Shown piece by piece: positions 1-5,168 of a stretch of 5,905 nt of DNA. The position numbers and the translations under genes are program-made. How positions within the stretch are numbered: the stretch's first letter is position 1; each line of letters begins with the position of its first letter. This DNA is from JBAZYZ01 sp964366065 (GTDB lineage Bacteria > Patescibacteriota > Minisyncoccia > Phycocordibacterales > VMEP01). The notes under the pieces are model-generated. The model did no database searches. It was given only the letters and a program-made list of their open reading frames with translations, and was not told the origin of the DNA. The DNA is taken from contig CAYISF010000037.1 in the NCBI GenBank assembly GCA_964366065.1, forward strand, positions 1-5,905. Direction: 5' to 3'.

Positions 1-1
1 T

Positions 2-379
2 ACAAGCGCCGGGCAGTACGAGGATTATATAAAGAATTTGGAGGAGGTGTACAAAAAAGACACTTACGGCGGGAAAACACCGGAAGAAACTCTGCAATTG
101 TTCATTGATGCGCTGAAGAAGGGCGATACGGATTTAGCGGCGAGGTATTTTATTCCGGAGAAACAGAAAAAGGAGGCGGAGGAATTGAAACTTGGAATAA
201 AAAGCGGGGGAATTGCAATGCTCTTGAAATTTTATGAAATTAACAATTTAAAGAAAGAATATATAAACTATATGAACGAATACTATTTCAATTTTCTAGA
301 CAAGAATAGTGGTCCCGGTTTTCTTTTTAAACTTATTTTAAATGAGACCACTAAGGTATGGAAAATAGAAAGTTTGTAG
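2..379 (+). CDS. Hypothetical protein, C-terminal part (5' end outside window)
   Basis: The reading frame is open from the first bases of the window (TSAGQYEDYIKN...) to a TAG stop at 377-379. The real start is therefore probably upstream. A TTG at 38 could serve as a start, but the upstream residues read as normal protein. About 125 residues are visible: a charged helical region, then a segment around KTPEETLQLFIDALKKGDTD, an alternating helix and strand region, and an end reading TTKVWKIESL. The short helices followed by a W-K-I strand recall small NTF2-like or DUF4878-like extracytoplasmic domains. That is only a resemblance and I assign no function. No membrane segment is visible; one could lie upstream. 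The 3' half is strongly AT-rich (11 of 60 bases are G or C in 241-300). Its end overlaps the next gene by 22 bases, so the two are probably co-transcribed and translationally coupled. Confidence 0.7.
   Translation, partial: TSAGQYEDYIKNLEEVYKKDTYGGKTPEETLQLFIDALKKGDTDLAARYFIPEKQKKEAEELKLGIKSGGIAMLLKFYEINNLKKEYINYMNEYYFNFLDKNSGPGFLFKLILNETTKVWKIESL
307..353 (+). promoter_or_regulatory. Inverted repeat just before the start of the secreted enzyme gene
   Basis: TAGTGGTC at 307-314 is the exact reverse complement of GACCACTA at 346-353, with 31 bases between. The right arm ends four bases before the ATG at 358 and abuts the only SD-like bases nearby (AAGG, 353-356). In mRNA the stem could mask the ribosome binding region until ribosomes finishing the upstream gene open it. 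The repeat is seen directly; the coupling role is inference. An 8-bp match could arise by chance. Confidence 0.35.
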
Positions 380-2541
380 TTCTTGCTTTAGGCATTATTT
401 TTGTTATTTCCGCTCCGTCGGTTGTCTTTGCTTATGAACCGACCGCAACCCACAAAGGTCTTACTCGTGATTTAATTCGCTATTATGAGCGTTTTTATCC
501 GAATACTTTTACCGACAACGAGAAGCAGGCGATAGAGAAAGGAGCGGTGGAAGAAGACGCTCCTGAAATTCGGGCGGCTCACCATTTCTACGACCCAATA
601 TACAACAACGGGCTGGAAGGAGTATTCTCCTCGTCCAAAGAATGGGCCCAAGATACATCCGCGCAGGCCGAGTGGAGCGCCTCATATTTGGCGGCCCTTG
701 GTAATGTAACCCGACCATATTTTTCCTCACAAACCGACTACTCGTGGGACAGGGCAATTTATGAATATGCGCACGGAGACAAAGCACGGGGATTGGAAAG
801 TTTGGGACATATACTCCATCTTCTTGAAGACGCGACCGTGCCTGACCATACAAGAAATGACCCGCATGTTCCGTACCTAAATGAGTTGACTAATCAGCAA
901 AGCCCATACGAACATTTCACCAGTCAATTTAATCTCGGCAACATCAAGGTTTCGGAGTCGCTGATTAGCGAAGGGAAAATCCCCGTTCTGCTAAGTTCGC
1001 TCAATGAATATTTTGATAAATTAGCTGGTTATTCAAATAGTAACTTTTTCAGTAAAGATACAATTTTAGAGAAAAAATACAATTTTCCAATTATACAAAA
1101 TGAGGTAAAGAATAAACTTGATCGTAAATTTGGTTACTACAATGGACATTTACTTGTTTGGTTTGTTAGTGAGAAAAGAAATCTAAGTACAGGAGAAATT
1201 GATACAGAATATTCTTTAACAGATCCAGAACATCTAATCCTAACTGACTACTGGAATTTGTTGTCGCGGGAGGCGGTGCAAAATGGGGCGGGAGTGATTA
1301 AATTATTTTTTGACGAGGTGGAAAAAGAAAAAAAGACACTGGCGTTGGAACAGAAAAACAAAAGTTGGCTGTCCAGAAAAACCGAACAGGTCGCGAGTGC
1401 GTTTTCGTCAATCATGAATTCGGTTGGTTTAAGCGGCTCAAGTAGTGGCGCGGCGGCGGTGCTGGCGACCAACGATTTACAACCTACAACAAATTCTAAT
1501 ACGTCCAATATGGATGGGCAGGGTGAGCAAACGACTAATCCAGTTTCTTCTAATATCCTAGAACAAACCCAATTAGTTGAGCCGCAAGCGCCACAGGCGT
1601 CCGCGGCAAATGTTTCGGTTCAGCAAAACTCTGTTTTGCCAGCAACCACTTCACTTTCACCAACCGACAATATTCCAACGCCGAGATTTACTTTTAATAT
1701 GTCGCCGGGTTTTGGCGGCGGCGGCGGACCGCCGCCGAAACCGCCTCTTGTTGAGACGACAACCGTTAACAATCAAACAGAAACAACCACCACCTCCTCC
1801 TTATCAGTAGCAACATCTACGGCAACGACAACTCCACAGACAGTGGCAGTAATTTTGCCAGATCCGCCAGCAATAATTTCACCGACAGATTTTTCCAGCC
1901 CGTTTTCCACAACAACCATCACTTTTATCGGCACCTCGTCACCCGGGTTTATCATTTCAAATGATTTAACCGTTGAGACCGCCACTACCAGTAATTCCGG
2001 CAATTGGTCTATCGTATTCACAAATCTTCTGCAGGGGACAACAACCGTTCATTTTGTTGCCACTGATGGCACTGGAGCGACTTCAAGTCCGCGTGAAATA
2101 ATATTTAGTGTATCTATACCGATACCCCCGCCGCCGGTTTATGTCGGAACAAAGACAATTGGCTACTATTGCAAACCATATACCCAAAGTTATGTGGAAG
2201 CAGGATATTATTTGCATACCGGAATGGAATGTTATTACCTTACTCAAAATTTAAACGGGAGTCGTTACGGAGATGTCTATAGAGGTACGGTAGGAAGCTC
2301 AACCATGGTGAACGGCCACCTGATATTTGGTTGGCCGACAAGCACTCCGCAATACAATGACATACCTAGCTTAGCGCCGGTTCAGGGAGATAATTTCTTC
2401 ACGGCAATTTACGAAGTACATAATAATGACGTGGCTTACATAACCGCTTTCCGCAACTATTTCAAAACTGGAGCGAATCCGCCGCCGTATCTGGATTACG
2501 GCATTATCAATTGGAAATATGGTACGACAAGCTCGCCATAA
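358..2541 (+). CDS. Secreted zinc-dependent phospholipase C/S1-P1 nuclease-like protein with Ig-like and unknown C-terminal domains
   Basis: The 727-residue protein starts at ATG 358, chosen because a signal peptide follows at once: basic MENRK, hydrophobic residues ~6-23, likely cleavage after VFA (25). There is no lipobox. Residues ~26-325 resemble the zinc-dependent phospholipase C/S1-P1 fold. Candidate zinc ligands are H32 (THKGLT), D67 (EEDAP), H75/H76, H151, H154, D158 and H164. The H154-x3-D158-x5-H164 spacing equals that of Bacillus cereus PLC H118/D122/H128. The later His/Glu ligands are uncertain (H170, E185, H186). Residues ~298-324 look like the closing helix. Next come a Thr/Ser/Asn/Gln-rich linker (~360-500) with a GFGGGGGPPPKPP hinge (451-463), an Ig-like beta domain (~503-586), and an unrecognised aromatic-rich module (~595-727) with two cysteines (C605, C625). 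There is no C-terminal membrane anchor. Activity on lipid or nucleic acid is inferred from fold only; a terminator follows the gene. Confidence 0.75.
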   Translation: MENRKFVVLALGIIFVISAPSVVFAYEPTATHKGLTRDLIRYYERFYPNTFTDNEKQAIEKGAVEEDAPEIRAAHHFYDPIYNNGLEGVFSSSKEWAQDTSAQAEWSASYLAALGNVTRPYFSSQTDYSWDRAIYEYAHGDKARGLESLGHILHLLEDATVPDHTRNDPHVPYLNELTNQQSPYEHFTSQFNLGNIKVSESLISEGKIPVLLSSLNEYFDKLAGYSNSNFFSKDTILEKKYNFPIIQNEVKNKLDRKFGYYNGHLLVWFVSEKRNLSTGEIDTEYSLTDPEHLILTDYWNLLSREAVQNGAGVIKLFFDEVEKEKKTLALEQKNKSWLSRKTEQVASAFSSIMNSVGLSGSSSGAAAVLATNDLQPTTNSNTSNMDGQGEQTTNPVSSNILEQTQLVEPQAPQASAANVSVQQNSVLPATTSLSPTDNIPTPRFTFNMSPGFGGGGGPPPKPPLVETTTVNNQTETTTTSSLSVATSTATTTPQTVAVILPDPPAIISPTDFSSPFSTTTITFIGTSSPGFIISNDLTVETATTSNSGNWSIVFTNLLQGTTTVHFVATDGTGATSSPREIIFSVSIPIPPPPVYVGTKTIGYYCKPYTQSYVEAGYYLHTGMECYYLTQNLNGSRYGDVYRGTVGSSTMVNGHLIFGWPTSTPQYNDIPSLAPVQGDNFFTAIYEVHNNDVAYITAFRNYFKTGANPPPYLDYGIINWKYGTTSSP
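1021..1260 (+). other. AT-rich island inside the enzyme domain
   Basis: By hand count 67 of 240 bases (about 28%) are G or C here, against 33/60 in 541-600 and 35/60 in 661-720 of the same gene. It encodes residues ~222-300, between the histidine-rich core and the closing helix, and stays in frame. This could be a loop acquired or diversified separately, or simply a Lys/Asn/Ile/Tyr-rich surface segment. Confidence 0.6.
1716..1737 (+). repeat. GC-only inverted repeat in the Gly/Pro hinge coding region
   Basis: CGGCGGCGG (1716-1724) and CCGCCGCCG (1729-1737) form a perfect 9-bp G/C stem with a CGGA loop. The hairpin follows from coding a Gly5 run directly before a Pro3 run. No U-tract follows, so it is not a terminator. 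It could slow ribosomes between the enzyme and the Ig-like domain, but that is speculation. Confidence 0.45.
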
Positions 2542-2560
2542 ACGGCACGACGACGCCATA
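2521..2560 (+). repeat. Imperfect direct repeat across the stop codon of the secreted enzyme
   Basis: GGTACGACAAGCTCGCCATA (2521-2540) and GGCACGACGACGCCATA (2544-2560) are imperfect copies. Each encodes a GTT..P-stop tail, in different frames: GTTSSP-stop in the gene frame and NGTTTP-stop in the +3 frame. This may be a small tandem duplication, or a trace of a frameshift that moved the stop upstream. Confidence 0.4.
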
Positions 2561-2576
2561 GGGTGAGAATTTACGA

Positions 2577-2614
2577 ATGCCCGCCATTTGTTATGACAAA
2601 CGGCGGGCATTTTT
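2577..2614 (+). terminator. Intrinsic terminator after the secreted enzyme gene
   Basis: ATGCCCGCC (2577-2585) pairs perfectly with GGCGGGCAT (2602-2610). After one A/C mismatch (2586/2601) the stem continues with TTTG (2587-2590) against CAAA (2597-2600), closing a TTATGA loop. A five-T run (2610-2614) follows. It lies 35 bases after the TAA of the upstream gene, as expected for a rho-independent terminator. Confidence 0.88.
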
Positions 2615-2621
2615 GTATAAT
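2593..2621 (+). promoter_or_regulatory. Near-consensus sigma70-type promoter embedded in the terminator
   Basis: ATGACA at 2593-2598 matches the -35 consensus TTGACA in five of six bases. After a 17-base spacer comes a perfect TATAAT at 2616-2621. The -35 box sits in the loop and inner stem of the terminator hairpin, and the spacer is its 3' arm plus the T-tract. Transcription would start inside the adjacent N gap and run into the GAPDH operon. Box identity and spacing are seen directly; activity is inferred. Confidence 0.72.
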
Positions 2622-2622
2622 A

Positions 2623-2722
2623 NNNNNNNNNNNNNNNNNNNNNNNNNNNNNNNNNNNNNNNNNNNNNNNNNNNNNNNNNNNNNNNNNNNNNNNNNNNNNN
2701 NNNNNNNNNNNNNNNNNNNNNN
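2623..2722. other. Assembly gap of exactly 100 N
   Basis: One hundred undetermined bases start one base after the -10 box and end inside the GAPDH coding sequence. A run of exactly 100 is a common placeholder for a gap of unknown size. It hides the transcription start, the leader, the ribosome binding site and about 16 N-terminal GAPDH codons. Linkage of the two halves of the window depends on the scaffolding being correct. Confidence 0.97.
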
Positions 2723-3697
2723 GCGTTTTTAAAATTAGCGATTGGCCGACCGGAAATTGAAATAGTAGCGGTGAACGACTTAGGCGACGCGGAAAATCTG
2801 GCCTACCTTTTAAAATACGACAGTGTTTACGGCAAGAGCGGGCTTAAGGTGGAAGCCAACGGCGATTCACTTTTTGTGAATGGGCACAAAATGGCTTTTT
2901 TAAGAGAAAAGGAACCGGCTAAGATTCCGTGGGGAAAGCACGGGGTTGATATAGTAGTGGAATCAACGGGACTTTTTGAATCCTACGAAAAAGCGCGCGG
3001 ACATTTGGACAGTGGCGCCAAGCGCGTGGTTTTGACCGCGCCGGCAAAAGACGAAGACGGCGAGTTTGGACAGACCGTGCTTATGGGAGTGAACGAAGAC
3101 AAACTCCAGGCCTGCCAAATTTCCTCCAACGCTTCCTGTACTACAAACGCGGGTTCCCCGGTGATGGCTATATTGAACGAAGCGCTTGGCATTGAAAAAG
3201 CGATTCTAAATACCGTGCATGCTTACACCGCTACCCAGAAAATCGTGGACGGACCGGACGCATTCGGCGATTTCCGCCGCGGGCGGGCTGGCGCGGCAAA
3301 TATCGTTCCGTCCACAACAGGAGCCGCCATCGCCGTGACCAGAGCGCTTACGAGTTTGAACGGAAAGTTTGACGGCATTTCCCTTCGAGTGCCAGTGCTA
3401 GCTGGTTCCATCGCCGACATCACTTTTGTCTCAAGCCGTGATACCACAGTGGAGGAAGTGAATGACATCTTGCGGAAAGCGGCCGAGGATGACCGATGGA
3501 AAAATATTTTCGCCGTGACGGACGAGCAGGTGGTATCGTCCGATATCGTGGGCGACACACATGCTTCCATCGCCGATTTGTCGTTTACCAAAGTGGTCGG
3601 CGGAAATCTGGTCAAGGTGCTCGCCTGGTACGACAACGAAATGGGGTACGCTAATACGCTCGTGGAACACGTGATAAAAGCGGGGGAATATCTGTAG
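2723..3697 (+). CDS. gap: Glyceraldehyde-3-phosphate dehydrogenase (N-terminus lost in gap)
   Basis: This cytoplasmic enzyme oxidises and phosphorylates glyceraldehyde-3-P to 1,3-bisphosphoglycerate with NAD(P). The frame is open from the first base after the gap: AFLKLAIGRPEIEIVAVNDL aligns with the start of the Rossmann fold just after the missing GFGRIGR loop. By comparison with E. coli GapA about 16 residues are lost. The GTG at 2771 is the valine of VAVND, not a start. In visible numbering (324 residues), D19 of VND is the usual NAD-ribose contact. C139 in SNASCTTN is the catalytic cysteine and H166 in TVHAYTATQ the catalytic histidine. RVPVLAGSIADITF (222-235) and WYDNEMGY (302-309) are the C-terminal family signatures. 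The usual second cysteine of CTTNC is alanine (A143). The restored length, ~340, is normal. It is first in the operon and ends 5 bases before the next start. Confidence 0.96.
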   Translation, partial: AFLKLAIGRPEIEIVAVNDLGDAENLAYLLKYDSVYGKSGLKVEANGDSLFVNGHKMAFLREKEPAKIPWGKHGVDIVVESTGLFESYEKARGHLDSGAKRVVLTAPAKDEDGEFGQTVLMGVNEDKLQACQISSNASCTTNAGSPVMAILNEALGIEKAILNTVHAYTATQKIVDGPDAFGDFRRGRAGAANIVPSTTGAAIAVTRALTSLNGKFDGISLRVPVLAGSIADITFVSSRDTTVEEVNDILRKAAEDDRWKNIFAVTDEQVVSSDIVGDTHASIADLSFTKVVGGNLVKVLAWYDNEMGYANTLVEHVIKAGEYL

Positions 3698-3702
3698 AAA
3701 TA

Positions 3703-4005
3703 ATGGAAAGTTATAATAAATTAGTCAGAGACAAAGTTCCGGAAATTTTGGACGCAAAAAATGTCCCTTACGAGAAAAGAGTCGCGTCATCCGAAGAATA
3801 CAGGGCGGAATTAATAAAAAAACTGAATGAGGAAACAGAGGAGTTTATGGAAGATGGCAGCGCGGACGAATTGGCCGATATTCTTGAGGTTGTTGAAGCC
3901 TTGAAAAAGCTGGATGAATACCGGGATGTTGAAGATATAAGAAAGAAAAAACTGGAAGAACGCGGAGGTTTTGAGCAAAGAATTATTCTGAAGGGGGAGA
4001 AATAA
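3703..4005 (+). CDS. MazG/HisE-like nucleotide pyrophosphohydrolase
   Basis: This 100-residue protein opens with ESYNKLVRDKVPEIL, the N-terminal signature of the small all-alpha NTP pyrophosphatase group related to phosphoribosyl-ATP pyrophosphohydrolase (HisE) and MazG. The metal-binding pattern is visible as EExxE at residues 43-47 (EETEE) and ExxD at 56-59 (ELAD). The closing KKLEERGGFEQRIIL is also typical of the group. Such enzymes hydrolyse nucleoside triphosphates or phosphoribosyl-nucleotides, releasing pyrophosphate, and are often assigned to removing abnormal nucleotides; the substrate cannot be read here. No histidine genes are nearby, so a HisE role is not supported. ATG 3703 is chosen because the signature begins immediately. 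It lies 5 bases after the GAPDH stop and 16 before rpiB, so it is co-transcribed with sugar-phosphate genes. No strong SD is at normal distance. Confidence 0.82.
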   Translation: MESYNKLVRDKVPEILDAKNVPYEKRVASSEEYRAELIKKLNEETEEFMEDGSADELADILEVVEALKKLDEYRDVEDIRKKKLEERGGFEQRIILKGEK

Positions 4006-4021
4006 TAATCCTTACATAATA

Positions 4022-4471
4022 ATGAAAATCTACATCGGAAGCGATCACGCGGGATTTGAGCTTAAAGAAAAACTCATTTCATTTTTGATAGACGAAGGGC
4101 ACGAAGTCGCGGACAAGGGCGCTTTTAAATATGACGAGAAAGATGATTACCCCGAATTCATTTCTAAAGTGGCGGAGGAAGTGTCTAAAAATCCGGAAGA
4201 AAACCGCGGTATTGTTTTAGGCGGTTCAGGTGAAGGAGAAGCGATGGTGGCGAACCGCTTCAAAGGTGTGCGGGCGGCGGAGTATTACGGCGGAACGCTT
4301 GATATAGTGAAGCTGTCGCGCGAACATAACGACGCGAATGTGCTTTCTTTGGGCGCGCGATTCTTGACCGAGGACGAAGCGAAAAAAGCGGTGAAGCTAT
4401 GGCTCGCGACTCCGTTTTCCGGCGAGGAACGGCATATTCGCCGAATTAAAGAAATAGAGGAATTGAAATGA
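4022..4471 (+). CDS. rpiB: Ribose-5-phosphate isomerase B (mycobacterial-type active site)
   Basis: This enzyme interconverts ribulose-5-P and ribose-5-P in the non-oxidative pentose phosphate pathway, supplying ribose-5-P for PRPP and nucleotides. The 149-residue protein has the full RpiB pattern: SDHAG (7-11, D8 and H9), DDYPEF (41-46), GIVLGGSGEGEAMVANRFKG (63-82), REHNDANVLSLGAR (100-113, H102 and R113) and the phosphate-binding ERHIRRI end (R137, R141). The catalytic cysteine of E. coli RpiB (CGTG) is replaced by glycine 67. E73 sits where Mycobacterium tuberculosis RpiB has its proposed base Glu75 (GGSGNGE), so this is the Cys-less subclass and not a dead enzyme. ATG 4022 begins the canonical MKIYIGSDHAG. 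The purine-rich AAGGGGGAGA at 3991-4000 is too distant to be an ordinary SD. The TGA stop overlaps the next start (ATGA) and shows that UGA is a stop in this genome. Confidence 0.95.
   Translation: MKIYIGSDHAGFELKEKLISFLIDEGHEVADKGAFKYDEKDDYPEFISKVAEEVSKNPEENRGIVLGGSGEGEAMVANRFKGVRAAEYYGGTLDIVKLSREHNDANVLSLGARFLTEDEAKKAVKLWLATPFSGEERHIRRIKEIEELK
4456..4461 (+). promoter_or_regulatory. Shine-Dalgarno site for the epimerase gene
   Basis: AGAGGA ends six bases before the ATG at 4468 and lies inside the last codons of rpiB. It is the clearest SD in the window. With the ATGA overlap it indicates translational coupling of rpiB and the epimerase gene. Confidence 0.7.
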
Positions 4472-5154
4472 CAGAAATTATCCCGGCGATTATGCCGAAA
4501 ACGATTGGCGAACTTGACAGCGCCGTGGCGCTCGTGCGCGGAGCGGTGTCGCACGTGCAAATAGACGTGATGGACGGGAAAATGGTGCCGCCGACAAGCT
4601 GGCCGTTCCCTGATTTTGACACCGAAACGGCGCCGTTCATTCACGAAGACAGAGGATTGCCGTTTTGGGAAGATGTAAATTATGAGTTTGATTTGATGAT
4701 ACGGAACCCTGAGAAATTCGTGGAAAAATTTATTACTCTAGGCGGCGCGCGCATAATCATCCACTACGAAAGCGGTCCCAAAGAAGCAATATGGGGGGCG
4801 GTTAAGAAAGCGCAATCTATGAACACAGAAGTTGGTTTGGCGATTGATACGACCACTCCGAACAATGTGCTGGAAGAATTTTTGACAGATGAACAACCAA
4901 TTGATTTCGTGCAATTTATGGGAATTGCGCGTATTGGCTATCAGAGTGAGCCGTTTGATGAACGGGTAATCCCCAATATAAAAGCTCTCCGTTCCGAGTA
5001 TCCTGATATAATAATAAGCGTAGATGGTGCCGTTAATTTTGATTCCGCGCCGCGGCTTGTAAGAGTCGGCGCGAATCGTCTCGTTTCCGGTTCGGCGATA
5101 TTTGGGAGCGAAAATCCACGAGAAACAATACGAACACTGCAAGCTCTCGGATAA
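4468..5154 (+). CDS. rpe: Ribulose-phosphate 3-epimerase family protein, altered metal site
   Basis: This is a 228-residue TIM barrel of the Rpe family, which interconverts ribulose-5-P and xylulose-5-P. Landmarks are IPAIMPK (5-11; normally APSIL), VQIDVMDGKMVP (30-41), FDLMIRNPEKFVEKF (74-88), the phosphate-loop region MGIARIGYQSEPFDERVIPN (151-170), SVDGAV (184-189) and SGSAIFGS (207-214). In E. coli Rpe the metal ligands are His-Asp-His-Asp. Here the equivalents are Q31, D33, D75 and D186, so both histidines are gone while both aspartates, including the D186 acid/base position, remain. The early Ser of APSIL is alanine. There is an unusual Trp/Phe/acid-rich segment (~44-70, SWPFPDFDTETAPF to GLPFWEDVN). 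The operon, with RpiB and transketolase, strongly suggests the Rpe step. The changed metal site leaves room for another metal, a metal-independent mechanism or another sugar phosphate. The start is fixed by the SD and the 4-base rpiB overlap. Confidence 0.8.
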   Translation: MTEIIPAIMPKTIGELDSAVALVRGAVSHVQIDVMDGKMVPPTSWPFPDFDTETAPFIHEDRGLPFWEDVNYEFDLMIRNPEKFVEKFITLGGARIIIHYESGPKEAIWGAVKKAQSMNTEVGLAIDTTTPNNVLEEFLTDEQPIDFVQFMGIARIGYQSEPFDERVIPNIKALRSEYPDIIISVDGAVNFDSAPRLVRVGANRLVSGSAIFGSENPRETIRTLQALG

Positions 5155-5168
5155 GAATTCCTATTTTC

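Noticed and set aside
509..853. Antisense 114-codon frame inside the secreted enzyme gene
   Set aside because: The sense frame carries the signal peptide and metal-ligand motifs. The antisense product is Arg/Pro-rich with no domain, typical of a shadow.
1577..1810. Alternative-frame + strand product inside the linker region
   Set aside because: It is a frame shadow of the Thr/Ser/Gly/Pro-rich linker, with an Arg/Gln-rich low-complexity translation and no start signal.
1440..1860. Possible tandem repeat or CRISPR-like array in the Thr-rich region
   Set aside because: The repetition is codon-level low complexity (ACA/ACC/ACT, GGC, CCG) without regular units or spacers.
2563..2760. Small + strand reading frame running through the gap
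   Set aside because: Most of it is undetermined bases, it overlaps the terminator, and after the gap it is out of frame with GAPDH.
2771..2773. GTG as the start codon of GAPDH
   Set aside because: In-frame sequence upstream to the gap edge encodes conserved GAPDH residues, and the GTG is the Val of the VAVND strand.
3223..3636. Antisense 137-codon frame inside GAPDH
   Set aside because: It lies wholly opposite highly conserved GAPDH sequence and shows no recognisable motif.
3703..4005. Assignment as HisE of histidine biosynthesis, or as a toxin-antitoxin MazG partner
   Set aside because: No histidine-pathway or toxin genes are nearby. The motifs support only the broader pyrophosphohydrolase superfamily.
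4208..4243. RpiB as a catalytically dead paralogue because the Cys is absent
   Set aside because: The Cys-less GGSGxGE loop with Glu at this position matches the active mycobacterial type, and the other active-site residues are present.
4285..4644. Antisense 119-codon frame across the rpiB/rpe junction
   Set aside because: Both sense genes are well supported and overlap with ATGA. The antisense translation is Arg/His-rich and featureless.
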